NCBI RefSeq assembly: GCF_000633395.1
Contig: NZ_AYMU01000020.1
Location: 1 to 64,000, forward strand
DNA from: Pseudomonas sp. PH1b
Lineage (GTDB): Bacteria; Pseudomonadota; Gammaproteobacteria; Pseudomonadales; Pseudomonadaceae
Length of the DNA stretch: 64,000 nt
Reading direction: 5' to 3'
Shown: positions 52,355-62,322 of the stretch, one piece after another
Numbering within the stretch: position 1 is the stretch's first letter
Layout of the letters: every line of letters begins with the position of its first letter
The notes under the pieces: generated by a model
Told to the model about the DNA's origin: nothing
The model's database searches: none
What the model saw: the letters and a program-made list of their open reading frames with translations, nothing else
Translations under genes and position numbers: made by a program

Positions 52355-53368
52355 GTGAGCTTTACCCCCGCCAACCGCCTGTTTCCTGCCACTCGTCTGC
52401 GGCGCAACCGCCGGGATGATTTTTCCCGCCGTCTGGTGCGTGAGAATCGCCTGAGTGTGGATGATCTGATCCTGCCGGTGTTTGTGCTCGAGGGTGAGAA
52501 TCGCCGTGAGGTGGTGGCCTCGATGCCTGGGGTCGAACGCCTGACCATCGACCTGCTGCTGGAAGAAGCGGCCCATTGGGTCGAGCTGGGGATTCCGGCG
52601 CTGGCACTGTTTCCGGTGACGCCGGCCGGGCTCAAGTCGCTGGACGCCGCCGAATCCTGGAACCCCGAAGGTATCGCTCAGCGCGCCACCCGCGCTTTGC
52701 GTGCGCGGTTTCCCGCGCTGGGGGTGATCACCGATGTGGCCCTCGATCCATTCACCACCCACGGCCAGGACGGTATCCTCGACGAACACGGCTACGTGCA
52801 GAACGACATCACCGTCGACGCCCTGGTGCGCCAGGCCCTGTCCCACGCCGAGGCGGGGGCCCAGGTGGTGGCGCCGTCCGACATGATGGACGGGCGGGTC
52901 CAGGCGATCCGCGAGGCACTGGAGCTGGCGGGGCACGTCAATGTGCGGATCATGGCCTACTCGGCCAAGTACGCCAGCGCCTACTACGGGCCTTTCCGTG
53001 ATGCGGTGGGTTCGGCGCTGAACCTGGGCAAGGCCGACAAGGCCTCGTACCAGATGGACCCGGCCAACGCTCACGAAGCCTTGCAGGAAGTGGCCGCGGA
53101 CCTGGCGGAAGGGGCGGACATGGTCATGGTCAAGCCGGGCATGCCGTACCTGGATATCCTTTTTCGGGTCAAGGATGAATTCAAGGTCCCGACCTTTGTC
53201 TATCAGGTCAGCGGCGAGTACGCCATGCACATGGCGGCGATCCAGAATGGTTGGTTGGGTGAAGGGGTTATTCTTGAATCCCTGACCGCTTTTAAACGTG
53301 CAGGTGCCGATGGCATCCTGACTTACTTTGCCGTTCGTGCTGCTCAATTGTTACGAGAGCAAAAATAG
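52355..53368 (+). CDS. hemB: Delta-aminolevulinic acid dehydratase (porphobilinogen synthase)
   Basis: 337 residues from the GTG at 52355; GGAG lies 7 bases upstream and the family N-terminus SFTPANRLFPATRLRRNRRDDFSRRLVREN follows. The two Schiff-base lysines are in AYSAKYASAYYGPFRDA and MVKPGMPYLD. The region VALDPFTTHGQDG lacks the zinc cysteines, as in the Mg-dependent Pseudomonas enzyme. First step of tetrapyrrole synthesis from 5-aminolevulinate. Precedes ppk by 18 bases. Confidence 0.97.
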   Translation: MSFTPANRLFPATRLRRNRRDDFSRRLVRENRLSVDDLILPVFVLEGENRREVVASMPGVERLTIDLLLEEAAHWVELGIPALALFPVTPAGLKSLDAAESWNPEGIAQRATRALRARFPALGVITDVALDPFTTHGQDGILDEHGYVQNDITVDALVRQALSHAEAGAQVVAPSDMMDGRVQAIREALELAGHVNVRIMAYSAKYASAYYGPFRDAVGSALNLGKADKASYQMDPANAHEALQEVAADLAEGADMVMVKPGMPYLDILFRVKDEFKVPTFVYQVSGEYAMHMAAIQNGWLGEGVILESLTAFKRAGADGILTYFAVRAAQLLREQK

Positions 53369-53386
53369 CCCTCCCAGGAACACGCG

Positions 53387-55606
53387 ATGAATACTGAAGG
53401 ACTCTCAGAAGTTGCCGTAAAAGACGCCCAGCCGGTGATCGAGCCCGTGGCCGAGACCCCGCCGGAGCTGGAGCCCGCGCCGGCGGCCGGCGTGGCGGAG
53501 GCGCAACCGGCGCCGGCTATCGTCATTCCCAACCTGGATGACAGCAGCCTGTACATCCACCGCGAGCTGTCGCAACTGCAATTCAACATCCGCGTGCTGG
53601 AACAGGCGCTGGACGAGTCCTACCCGCTGCTGGAGCGCCTGAAGTTCCTGCTGATCTTCTCCAGCAACCTGGACGAGTTCTTCGAGATCCGCGTGGCCGG
53701 CCTGAAGAAGCAGATCACCTTCGCCCGTGAACAGGCCGGTGCCGATGGCCTGCAGCCGCACCAGGCGCTGGCGCGCATCAGCGAGTTGGTGCACGGTCAC
53801 GTCGATCGTCAATACGCGATTCTCAACGACATTCTGTTGCCGGAGCTGGAGAAACATCAGATCCGCTTCATCCGTCGCCGCTACTGGACCACCAAGCTCA
53901 AGACTTGGGTGCGCCGCTATTTCCGCGACGAGATCGCGCCGATCATCACCCCCATCGGCCTGGATCCGACGCACCCGTTCCCATTGCTGGTGAACAAGAG
54001 CCTGAACTTCATCGTCGAACTCGAAGGCATCGACGCCTTCGGCCGCGACTCGGGCCTGGCGATCATCCCGGCGCCGCGCCTGCTGCCACGGATCATCAAG
54101 GTGCCGGAAGAAGTCGGCGGCCCTGGCGACAATTATGTGTTCCTCTCGTCGATGATCCACGCCCACGCCGATGACCTGTTCCAGGGCATGAAGGTGAAGG
54201 GCTGCTATCAATTCCGCCTGACCCGAAACGCCGACCTGGCGGTGGACACCGAGGACGTCGAAGACCTGGCCCGTGCCTTGCGCGGCGAGCTGTTCTCCCG
54301 TCGCTACGGTGATGCGGTGCGCCTGGAGGTGGCCGACACCTGCCCGAAACACCTGTCGGACTACCTGCTCAAGCAGTTCAACCTGCACGAGACCGAGCTG
54401 TACCAAGTCAACGGCCCGGTGAACCTGACGCGGCTGTTCAGCATCACCGGTCTGGACAGCCATCCGGAGCTGCAATACACGCCGTTCACGCCACAGATTC
54501 CGAAACTGCTGCAGAACAGCGAGAACATCTTCAGCGTCATCAGCAAGCAGGACATCCTGCTGCTGCACCCGTTCGAATCCTTCACTCCCGTGGTCGACCT
54601 GTTGCGCCAGGCCGCCAAGGATCCGCACGTGCTGGCGGTGCGCCAGACCCTGTATCGCAGTGGCGCCAACTCGGAGATTGTCGACGCCCTGGTGGACGCG
54701 GCGCGCAACGGCAAGGAGGTCACCGCGGTGATCGAGTTGCGGGCGCGCTTCGATGAAGAGTCCAACCTGCAGATGGCCAGTCGCCTGCAGGCGGCCGGTG
54801 CGGTGGTGATCTACGGTGTGGTGGGGTTCAAGACCCACGCCAAGATGATGCTGATCTTGCGTCGCGAAGCCGGCGAGATCGTGCGCTATGCGCACCTGGG
54901 CACCGGTAACTACCACGCGGCCAACGCCCGGCTGTACACCGACTACAGCCTGCTGACCTCCGACGACGCCCTGTGCGAAGACGTCGGCAAGCTGTTCAGC
55001 CAGTTGATCGGCATGGGCAAGACCCTGCGCATGAAGAAGCTGCTGCATGCGCCGTTCACCCTGAAGAAGGGCATGCTCGACATGATCGCCCGGGAGACTC
55101 AGTTCGCCCTGGACGGCAAACCGGCGCACATCATCGCCAAGTTCAACTCGCTGACCGATCCGAAGATCATCCGCGCGCTGTACAAGGCCAGCCAGTCGGG
55201 CGTGCGCATCGACCTGGTGGTGCGGGGCATGTGCTGCCTGCGTCCAGGTATTGCCGGGGTCTCGCACAATATCCACGTGCGCTCGATCATCGGCCGCTTC
55301 CTCGAGCACACCCGGGTGTTCTACTTCCTCAATGGCGGCGAGGAACAGATGTTCCTTTCCAGCGCCGACTGGATGGAGCGCAACCTCGACAAGCGGGTCG
55401 AGACCTGCTTCCCGGTGGAGGGCAAGAAGCTGATCCTGAGGGTCAAGAAGGAGTTGGAGAGTTACCTCACCGACAACACCCACAGCTGGAGCCTGCAGTC
55501 CGACGGTCGTTACATCCGTAACACGCCGACCGGCAACCAGAACCCGCGCAGCGCCCAGGCGACCTTGCTGGAGCGCCTTGGCAGCCCAGTGTTGCCAGTG
55601 CGCTAA
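53387..55606 (+). CDS. ppk1: Polyphosphate kinase
   Basis: 739 residues. The PPK1 four-domain order is present: N domain with FSSNLDEFFEIRVAGL, head domain, and C1/C2 with AHLGTGNYH (candidate phosphoacceptor histidine, first His at residue 503) and HNIHVRSIIGRFLEH. Known: makes polyphosphate from ATP. It is longer than the E. coli enzyme (688 aa) because of an N-terminal acidic/proline-rich extension of about 45 residues. Terminator follows; ppx is convergent. Confidence 0.97.
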   Translation: MNTEGLSEVAVKDAQPVIEPVAETPPELEPAPAAGVAEAQPAPAIVIPNLDDSSLYIHRELSQLQFNIRVLEQALDESYPLLERLKFLLIFSSNLDEFFEIRVAGLKKQITFAREQAGADGLQPHQALARISELVHGHVDRQYAILNDILLPELEKHQIRFIRRRYWTTKLKTWVRRYFRDEIAPIITPIGLDPTHPFPLLVNKSLNFIVELEGIDAFGRDSGLAIIPAPRLLPRIIKVPEEVGGPGDNYVFLSSMIHAHADDLFQGMKVKGCYQFRLTRNADLAVDTEDVEDLARALRGELFSRRYGDAVRLEVADTCPKHLSDYLLKQFNLHETELYQVNGPVNLTRLFSITGLDSHPELQYTPFTPQIPKLLQNSENIFSVISKQDILLLHPFESFTPVVDLLRQAAKDPHVLAVRQTLYRSGANSEIVDALVDAARNGKEVTAVIELRARFDEESNLQMASRLQAAGAVVIYGVVGFKTHAKMMLILRREAGEIVRYAHLGTGNYHAANARLYTDYSLLTSDDALCEDVGKLFSQLIGMGKTLRMKKLLHAPFTLKKGMLDMIARETQFALDGKPAHIIAKFNSLTDPKIIRALYKASQSGVRIDLVVRGMCCLRPGIAGVSHNIHVRSIIGRFLEHTRVFYFLNGGEEQMFLSSADWMERNLDKRVETCFPVEGKKLILRVKKELESYLTDNTHSWSLQSDGRYIRNTPTGNQNPRSAQATLLERLGSPVLPVR

Positions 55607-55626
55607 ACGCTACAGGCGCCCATGAA

Positions 55627-55658
55627 AAAGGCCAGCCCGATCACCGGGCTGGCCTTTT
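55627..55658. terminator. Bidirectional terminator between ppk and ppx
   Basis: AAGGCCAGCCCG (55628-55639) and CGGGCTGGCCTT (55645-55656) with a 5-base loop, T-run after. Confidence 0.9.
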
Positions 55659-55680
55659 TTATTGGCTTGCGTGGGTGACC

Positions 55681-55764
55681 TGTAGGAGCTGGCTTGCCAG
55701 CGAAAGCGCCGGTAAGGGTGATTCAAGGCTTGGGGGCCTCTTCGCCGGCAAGCCGGCTCCTACA
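55681..55764. repeat. Inverted REP pair (REPIN)
   Basis: TGTAGGAGCTGGCTTGCCAG (55681-55700) and its near-perfect reverse complement TTCGCCGGCAAGCCGGCTCC at 55741-55760, ending TACA. This is the common fluorescent-Pseudomonas REP consensus, in the usual place between convergent genes. Confidence 0.88.
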
Positions 55765-55781
55765 TCCGCGGTGGGGCAGGG

Positions 55782-57284
55782 TCAGCGGACGTTGAGTACG
55801 ATACCGACCCGGGTCAGCCAGTCCGCTTCAAGGGCGAAGTCGGCCTGGGTCAGCTGGTTTTCGTCCAGCCAGTTGGCCGGGAATTCCACGTCCAACTGGT
55901 CGCCGTTGGCGCTGAGTTTCACCTGGGGCATTTGCTGGGTGCCGCGGATATGGTGGAACAGGATGGCGAAACGCAGCAGCACACAGAGGCGGATCAGCTT
56001 GATGCCGTCGTCGCCGAACTCGGCGAACTTCTCCTTGGGAATGTTGCGGCGATGGCCGCGTACCAGCAGGGCCAGCATCTGCTGGTCTTCCCGGGAGAAA
56101 CCGGCCAGGTCGGAGTGTTCGATCAGGTAGGCGCCATGCTTGTGGTAGTGATAGTGGGCGATGTCCAGGCCCACTTCATGGACCTTGGCCGCCCAGCCCA
56201 GCAACTCACGCCAGACACCGTCCTCCAGGTCCCAGTCCGCCGCCACCTGGTCGAAGGAGCGCAAGGCCTTGCCCTCGACCCGCGAAGCCTGTTCCAGGTC
56301 CACGTGGTAGCGCTCCATCAGCGAGCCTAGGGTACGTTCACGCACGTCTTCGTGGTGATGGCGGCCCAGCAGGTCGTAGAGCACGCCTTCACGCAGGGCA
56401 CCTTCACAATGGTCCATGCGTTGCAGTTCCAGGGCGTCGAAGATGGCTTCGAGAATCGCCAGGCCGGCGGGGAAGATCGCCCGGCGGTCGGGCTTGATGC
56501 CTTCGAAATCGATCTTCTCGGCATCGCCGAGCTTGAACAGCTTGCGCTTGAGCCAGGCCAGGCCTTCGGCATTGACTTCGCCGCTGCCCTGGCCGCCGGC
56601 CTTGAGGGCCAGGCCGATGGCGCGGATGGTCCCGGAGGAGCCGATGGCTTCGTCCCAGGTCAGGCGGTGCAGGGCGTGCTCGATGCTCATGATCTCCAGG
56701 CGCGCTGCGGTGTAGGCCTGGGCATAGCGGGCGGGGGTGATCTTGCCGTCGCGGAAATAGCGCTGGGTGAAGCTCACGCAGCCCATCTGCAGGCTTTCGC
56801 GCAGCAGCGGTTCGAAGCGCTGGCCGATGATGAATTCGGTGCTGCCGCCGCCAATGTCGGCCACCAGGCGCTTGCCCGGGGTGTCGGCGAGAGTGTGGGA
56901 AACCCCGAGGTAGATCAGGCGCGCTTCTTCGCGGCCGGAGATGACTTCCACCGGGTGGCCGAGGATTTCCTCGGCGCGGTGGATGAATTCGCCGCGGTTG
57001 CGTGCTTCGCGCAGGGCGTTGGTGCCGACGATGCGTACGGTGCCCAGGGGCATGCCGTTGATCAGTTGGGCAAAGCGCTTGAGGCAGTCGAGCCCGCGCT
57101 GCATGGATTCTTCATTGAGCCGACGCTCTTCGTCGATGCCGGCGGCCAGCTGAACCTTTTCACCCAGCCGCTCGAGAATGCGGATCTCACCGTTCCGGGC
57201 CTTGGCCACGACCATGTGAAAGCTGTTGGAGCCCAGATCTATTGCAGCGATCAGGGACAGATTCTTGGCTTGGGATTGGGGCAT
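55782..57284 (-). CDS. ppx: Exopolyphosphatase
   Basis: 500 residues. The sugar-kinase/Hsp70/actin-like ATPase motifs are visible: AIDLGSNSFHMV (about 14-25), VADIGGGSTEFIIG (about 150) and the later helical HD-like C-terminal half (HEVGLDIAHYHYHKHGAYLI). Known: releases phosphate from polyphosphate chains and degrades pppGpp. The ATG at 57284 gives the family length; the upstream site is weak. Its gene is convergent with ppk and divergent from trxA. Confidence 0.96.
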   Translation of the reverse strand: MPQSQAKNLSLIAAIDLGSNSFHMVVAKARNGEIRILERLGEKVQLAAGIDEERRLNEESMQRGLDCLKRFAQLINGMPLGTVRIVGTNALREARNRGEFIHRAEEILGHPVEVISGREEARLIYLGVSHTLADTPGKRLVADIGGGSTEFIIGQRFEPLLRESLQMGCVSFTQRYFRDGKITPARYAQAYTAARLEIMSIEHALHRLTWDEAIGSSGTIRAIGLALKAGGQGSGEVNAEGLAWLKRKLFKLGDAEKIDFEGIKPDRRAIFPAGLAILEAIFDALELQRMDHCEGALREGVLYDLLGRHHHEDVRERTLGSLMERYHVDLEQASRVEGKALRSFDQVAADWDLEDGVWRELLGWAAKVHEVGLDIAHYHYHKHGAYLIEHSDLAGFSREDQQMLALLVRGHRRNIPKEKFAEFGDDGIKLIRLCVLLRFAILFHHIRGTQQMPQVKLSANGDQLDVEFPANWLDENQLTQADFALEADWLTRVGIVLNVR

Positions 57285-57861
57285 GGTTGGGGGTCTCGGT
57301 CGATAACCTCGCCATCCTGCCACGATCACAGGCTCGCGCCAACGCGCAGTGTCCAATGGCTTGATTCAACGCATGAAACCGCTCGCCGCAGATCCTGGCG
57401 AGCATTCTCGGGCGAGGGATGCAGGGCTCCTCAATCGAGGTTTCGAGCGCAGTTGCAGGCAGCGGTAGCGGTTCTCGGGACCGCCTCGACTTCCCCGGCA
57501 AAAAAGCTATGTGCGTGCTGCTCGGTTTGACTCGCGAGCGGGGCAGGGAGGGCTCTTGTACATTTTGTGCACGACCGTTCATCCGACCTGAACGGGGCGT
57601 GGAAGCTGGGCAGTTTGTCGCCAGAACAGTTGCCCCTGGCCCTGGCCGCTTGGTACGCCGCATATAAAGGCGTGCAGGAACCGCCTTTGCGGGGCCGTGC
57701 AGGCCGGCGGAATCGCCTTGGCAGCCGCCGCTTCTTCCCCAGCTGAGCTATACCCAAATTCATGGGGCACCATAGTGAGAGTCAATCATCTCCGGCTTCC
57801 TGAACGAGGGAAGGGCAGATATGATGGGCCACGTTTTTTTGCTTACAACCTGGAGAATTCC
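57285..57861. other. Divergent ppx/trxA intergenic region
   Basis: About 577 bp without a supported gene. It must hold the promoters of ppx and trxA. Short GC-rich hairpins occur, but no clear regulatory site was recognised. Confidence 0.5.
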
Positions 57862-58191
57862 ATGAGCAGCGATCTTATCAAACACGTCAGCGACGCCAGC
57901 TTCGAGGCCGACGTACTCAAAGCCGAAGGCGCTGTACTGGTCGACTACTGGGCTGAGTGGTGCGGCCCATGCAAAATGATCGCTCCGGTTCTGGACGAAA
58001 TTGCTGAAACCTACAAAGGCAAGCTGACCGTTGCCAAGCTGAACATCGACGAAAACCAGGAAACCCCGGCCAAGCATGGCGTGCGTGGTATTCCGACCCT
58101 GATGCTGTTCAAGAACGGCAACGTTGAAGCGACCAAGGTCGGTGCGCTGTCGAAGTCGCAACTGGCGGCATTCCTCGACGCCAACATCTGA
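57862..58191 (+). CDS. trxA: Thioredoxin
   Basis: 109 residues. Active site WCGPC at residues 33-37, the cis-Pro loop GVRGIPTLMLF, and the family start SSDLIKHVSDASFEADVL. Cytoplasmic disulfide reductant. The ATG at 57862 is preceded by TGGAG. Terminator follows, then the rho leader. Confidence 0.97.
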   Translation: MSSDLIKHVSDASFEADVLKAEGAVLVDYWAEWCGPCKMIAPVLDEIAETYKGKLTVAKLNIDENQETPAKHGVRGIPTLMLFKNGNVEATKVGALSKSQLAAFLDANI

Positions 58192-58212
58192 TTGTCGGTT
58201 TTGGCGTGATTG

Positions 58213-58242
58213 AAAAGGCCCCGCAATATGCGGGGCCTTTTC
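58213..58242 (+). terminator. Terminator of trxA
   Basis: AAAAGGCCCCGC (58213-58224) and GCGGGGCCTTTT (58230-58241), 5-base loop. Confidence 0.9.
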
Positions 58243-58243
58243 G

Positions 58244-58438
58244 TGATTGAGGGCTAGACGCTCCGAAACTCAGGTGTTACATTCGGTCCCGCACTGGTTC
58301 CTCCAGTGCCCCCTGCAAGCCGTCGCCGACGCTCTCCTTTTCGAATTAGTACGCGATCCTGTCGCCTTCTCTGCGGCGCGGCCTCATTAAGCCAAAAGCT
58401 TAATTTCCCCCCTCTATAAATGATTACGTCATTCCTAT
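58244..58438 (+). promoter_or_regulatory. rho 5' leader region
   Basis: The 195 bp between the trxA terminator and rho contain C-rich stretches such as CGCCTTCTCTGCGGCGCGGCC. Known: rho is autoregulated by Rho-dependent termination in its leader. The assignment here is by position only. Confidence 0.4.
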
Positions 58439-59698
58439 ATGAATCTGACTGAACTCAAGCAAAAGCCGATTACCGAACTGCTCGAATTGGCCGAACAGAT
58501 GGGCATAGAAAATATGGCCCGTTCGCGCAAGCAGGACGTGATTTTCTCCCTGCTGAAAAAGCACGCGAAAAGCGGTGAGGAAATCTCCGGTGATGGCGTG
58601 CTGGAGATCCTCCAGGACGGCTTCGGCTTCCTTCGCTCCTCCGATGCCTCCTACCTGGCCGGCCCGGACGATATCTACGTCTCGCCAAGCCAGATCCGTC
58701 GCTTCAACTTGCGCACCGGTGACACCATCGTTGGCAAGATCCGCCCTCCCAAGGAAGGCGAGCGTTACTTCGCGCTGCTCAAGGTCGACACGATTAACTA
58801 CGACCGTCCCGAGAACGCCAAGAACAAGATCCTGTTCGAAAACCTGACGCCGCTGTTCCCGACCGTGCGCATGAAGATGGAAGCCGGCAACGGTTCCACT
58901 GAAGACCTGACCGGTCGCGTGATCGACCTGTGCGCCCCGATCGGTAAAGGCCAGCGTGGCCTGATCGTTGCTCCGCCAAAGGCGGGCAAGACCATCATGC
59001 TGCAGAACATCGCGTCGAACATCACCCGCAACAACCCGGAAGTTCATCTGATCGTGCTGCTGATCGACGAGCGTCCGGAAGAAGTGACCGAGATGCAGCG
59101 CACCGTGCGCGGCGAAGTGGTCGCCTCCACCTTCGACGAACCGCCAACCCGCCACGTGCAGGTTGCCGAGATGGTGATCGAGAAGGCCAAGCGTCTGGTC
59201 GAGCACAAGAAGGACGTGGTGATCCTGCTGGACTCCATCACCCGTCTGGCCCGTGCCTACAACACCGTGATCCCGAGCTCCGGCAAGGTACTGACCGGTG
59301 GTGTGGATGCCCACGCCCTGGAGAAACCGAAGCGTTTCTTCGGCGCTGCGCGCAACATCGAAGAGGGCGGCTCGCTGACCATCATCGCCACCGCGCTGGT
59401 TGAAACCGGCTCGAAGATGGACGAAGTGATCTACGAAGAGTTCAAGGGTACCGGCAACATGGAGCTGCCTCTGGACCGCAAGATCGCCGAGAAGCGTGTG
59501 TTCCCGGCCATCAACATCAACCGTTCCGGCACCCGCCGCGAAGAGTTGCTGACCGCCGACGACGAGCTGCAGCGCATGTGGATCCTGCGCAAGCTGTTGC
59601 ATCCCATGGATGAAGTCGCCGCCATCGAGTTCCTGGTCGACAAGCTGAAACAGACCAAGACCAACGATGAGTTCTTCCTGTCGATGAAACGCAAGTAA
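58439..59698 (+). CDS. rho: Transcription termination factor Rho
   Basis: 419 residues, the E. coli length. N-terminal RNA-binding domain (MNLTELKQKPITELLELAEQMG, then GFGFLR), Walker A PPKAGKT at 179-185 and Walker B region VILLDSITRLARAYN. Hexameric RNA helicase. trxA lies immediately upstream, the conserved order. Terminator follows. Confidence 0.98.
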   Translation: MNLTELKQKPITELLELAEQMGIENMARSRKQDVIFSLLKKHAKSGEEISGDGVLEILQDGFGFLRSSDASYLAGPDDIYVSPSQIRRFNLRTGDTIVGKIRPPKEGERYFALLKVDTINYDRPENAKNKILFENLTPLFPTVRMKMEAGNGSTEDLTGRVIDLCAPIGKGQRGLIVAPPKAGKTIMLQNIASNITRNNPEVHLIVLLIDERPEEVTEMQRTVRGEVVASTFDEPPTRHVQVAEMVIEKAKRLVEHKKDVVILLDSITRLARAYNTVIPSSGKVLTGGVDAHALEKPKRFFGAARNIEEGGSLTIIATALVETGSKMDEVIYEEFKGTGNMELPLDRKIAEKRVFPAININRSGTRREELLTADDELQRMWILRKLLHPMDEVAAIEFLVDKLKQTKTNDEFFLSMKRK

Positions 59699-59715
59699 GT
59701 CGAGCGGGACCGCAG

Positions 59716-59740
59716 AAAGCCGGGGAAACCCGGCTTTTTG
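59716..59740 (+). terminator. Terminator of rho
   Basis: AAAGCCGGG (59716-59724), GAAA loop, CCCGGCTTT (59729-59737), then Ts. Confidence 0.9.
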
Positions 59741-59841
59741 CTATCTGATTATTGATCAAACGGCAGTTCACTGTTCTGAACAGTGGGGTTCGGCGCTAAA
59801 CTGCCTGCCCTGAACGCCACGGCGAAACACGAGGCTCAAGC

Positions 59842-61308
59842 ATGCAGTATCGCGACTTGCGCGACTTTATCAGCGGCCTGGAACAGCGCGGTGAACTCAA
59901 GCGCATCCAGGTTCCGGTGTCCCCAGTGCTGGAAATGACCGAGGTCTGTGATCGCACCCTGCGTGCCAAAGGCCCGGCCCTGTTGTTCGAAAACCCCACA
60001 GGCTATGACATTCCGGTGCTTGGCAATCTGTTCGGCACTCCCGAACGAGTAGCCCTGGGCATGGGCGCCGAGGCCGTCAGCGAACTGCGGGAAATCGGCA
60101 AGTTGCTAGCCTTCCTCAAGGAACCGGAACCGCCCAAGGGGCTCAAGGACGCCTGGTCCAAGCTGCCGATCTTCCGCAAGATCATTTCCATGGCGCCCAA
60201 GGTGGTCAAGGATGCGGTGTGCCAGGAAGTGGTGATCGAGGGTGATGATGTCGACCTCGGCATGCTGCCGGTGCAGACCTGCTGGCCGGGCGATGTCGGC
60301 CCGCTGATCACTTGGGGCCTGACGGTGACCAAGGGCCCGAACAAGGATCGGCAGAACCTGGGCATCTACCGCCAGCAGGTGATCGGCCGCAACAAGGTGA
60401 TCATGCGTTGGCTGAGCCACCGCGGCGGCGCCCTGGATTACCGCGAGTGGTGCGAAAAACACCCGGGCCAGCCGTTCCCGGTGTCCGTGGCCCTGGGCGC
60501 GGACCCTGCGACCATTCTCGGCGCCGTGACCCCGGTGCCGGACAGCCTTTCCGAATACGCCTTCGCCGGCCTGCTGCGGGGCAACCGTACCGAACTGGTG
60601 AAGTGCCGCGGCAATGACCTGCAGGTGCCGGCCACTGCCGAGATCATCCTGGAAGGGGTGATCCATCCTGGCGAAATGGCCGATGAAGGCCCGTACGGCG
60701 ATCACACCGGCTACTACAACGAGGTCGACAGCTTCCCGGTGTTCACCGTGGAACGCATCACCCATCGCATCAAGCCGATCTACCACAGCACCTACACCGG
60801 CCGGCCGCCGGATGAGCCGGCGATCCTCGGCGTAGCGCTGAATGAAGTGTTCGTGCCGATCCTGCAGAAGCAGTTCCCGGAAATCACCGACTTCTACCTG
60901 CCGCCCGAAGGCTGCTCGTACCGCATGGCGGTGGTGACCATGAAGAAGCAGTACCCGGGGCACGCCAAGCGCGTGATGCTGGGCGTCTGGTCGTTTTTGC
61001 GACAGTTCATGTACACCAAGTTCGTTATCGTCACCGACGACGATATCAATGCCCGGGACTGGAACGACGTGATCTGGGCCATCACCACGCGCATGGACCC
61101 CAAGCGCGACACGGTGATGATCGACAACACGCCGATCGACTACCTCGACTTCGCCTCGCCGGTCTCCGGCCTGGGTTCGAAGATGGGGCTCGATGCCACT
61201 CACAAGTGGCCTGGAGAAACCACCCGCGAGTGGGGCCGGGTCATCGTCAAGGATGAGGCGGTCACCCGCCGGATCGATGCCATCTGGAATCAGTTAGGAA
61301 TAGATTGA
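59842..61308 (+). CDS. ubiD: 4-hydroxy-3-polyprenylbenzoate decarboxylase UbiD
   Basis: 488 residues with the UbiD features: YRDLRDFISGLEQRGELKRI start, RQQVIGRNKVIMRWLSHRGGA for prenylated-FMN binding, the E-x2-R-x-E type acidic site near PYGDHTGYYN, and DYLDFASPV near the end. Ubiquinone synthesis with prenylated FMN from UbiX. It overlaps the next gene by its stop codon. Confidence 0.97.
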   Translation: MQYRDLRDFISGLEQRGELKRIQVPVSPVLEMTEVCDRTLRAKGPALLFENPTGYDIPVLGNLFGTPERVALGMGAEAVSELREIGKLLAFLKEPEPPKGLKDAWSKLPIFRKIISMAPKVVKDAVCQEVVIEGDDVDLGMLPVQTCWPGDVGPLITWGLTVTKGPNKDRQNLGIYRQQVIGRNKVIMRWLSHRGGALDYREWCEKHPGQPFPVSVALGADPATILGAVTPVPDSLSEYAFAGLLRGNRTELVKCRGNDLQVPATAEIILEGVIHPGEMADEGPYGDHTGYYNEVDSFPVFTVERITHRIKPIYHSTYTGRPPDEPAILGVALNEVFVPILQKQFPEITDFYLPPEGCSYRMAVVTMKKQYPGHAKRVMLGVWSFLRQFMYTKFVIVTDDDINARDWNDVIWAITTRMDPKRDTVMIDNTPIDYLDFASPVSGLGSKMGLDATHKWPGETTREWGRVIVKDEAVTRRIDAIWNQLGID

Positions 61309-62276
61309 TGCGTGTAACCTTGCAGCCCTCCGGAGCAGTGCTTGAGACGCTGCCCGGCGAGCGGATTCTCGATGCGGCGCGGCGTTTGGGCTATGAATGC
61401 CCGCAGAGCTGCCGCAATGGCAACTGTCATGTGTGTGCTGCGTTGCTGGTGGAGGGCAGCGTGCAGCAGGCTGGCGATGTGAGGGATCACGGCGAGTTCT
61501 ACACTTGCATTGCAGAGCCGCTGGAAGACTGCATCGTGCTGTGGGATGGCGTCCTTGCGCTGGGAGAATTGCCGGTGCGCAGCCTGTCGTGTCAGCTTAC
61601 TGAATGCCTGGAGGTTGGCGGTGACGTCTGGCGTGTCAGGCTGCGGGCGCCGGCCGGCAAGCCGCCGCGTTATCACGCCGGGCAGTACCTGATGCTGGAA
61701 CGCGACAATGGCGAGAAGTCGGCATTCTCCCTGGCTTCGGCGCCTCACAGCGGGCGGGACCTGGAGTTGCATGTGCTGGTGCGTGAAAACAGCGCTCAGA
61801 GCCTGATGGCGCAACTGCAGCGCACGCGCATGGCGCGGGTCGAGCTGCCTTTTGGTGACACCCACCTGGCCGAGCTGCCGGATGGCCCGTTGGTGCTGAT
61901 CGCCGCCGGTACCGGTATGGCGCAGATGCACAGCCTGATCGAACATTGCCGGTCCGAGGGCTTCAAGCATCCGGTGCACCTGTATTGGGGAGTGCGTCGT
62001 CCGGAAGACTTCTACCAACTGGATCACTGGGACGAGTGGCTGCAATTGCCCAACCTCTACCTGCACAAGGTGGTCAGTGACCTGTGCGGCTGGGAAGGGC
62101 GCTGCGGCATGCTGCATGAAGCAGTCTGCGAGGACATCGCCGACCTGTCGGCGGTGCACGTCTACGCCAGCGGCTCGCCGGCGATGATCTACGCCACCCT
62201 GGATGCGCTGGTGAACGCCGGGATGGATGCCCATCAGATGCGCGCCGACGTCTTTGCCTACGCCCCGCGGCCCTGA
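61308..62276 (+). CDS. 2Fe-2S/FAD/NAD reductase (CDP-6-deoxy-glucoseen reductase-like)
   Basis: 322 residues from the ATG at 61308 (TGATG overlap with ubiD). N-terminal ferredoxin domain with YECPQSCRNGNCHVC and FYTC, the four cluster cysteines; then a ferredoxin reductase-like FAD domain (RYHAGQYLML, then SAFSLASAP) and NAD domain (GPLVLIAAGTGMAQMHSL). Often annotated as CDP-6-deoxy-delta-3,4-glucoseen reductase; the true partner is likely another oxygenase or decarboxylase pathway. In an operon with ubiD. Confidence 0.9.
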   Translation: MRVTLQPSGAVLETLPGERILDAARRLGYECPQSCRNGNCHVCAALLVEGSVQQAGDVRDHGEFYTCIAEPLEDCIVLWDGVLALGELPVRSLSCQLTECLEVGGDVWRVRLRAPAGKPPRYHAGQYLMLERDNGEKSAFSLASAPHSGRDLELHVLVRENSAQSLMAQLQRTRMARVELPFGDTHLAELPDGPLVLIAAGTGMAQMHSLIEHCRSEGFKHPVHLYWGVRRPEDFYQLDHWDEWLQLPNLYLHKVVSDLCGWEGRCGMLHEAVCEDIADLSAVHVYASGSPAMIYATLDALVNAGMDAHQMRADVFAYAPRP

Positions 62277-62322
62277 CTGCATCGGGCCGGCATGCCGCGT
62301 TATAACGCTGTATATAGCCCAT

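Noticed and set aside
53405..55483. 692-codon antisense frame over ppk
   Set aside because: Shadow of the ppk codon usage; no recognisable motif.
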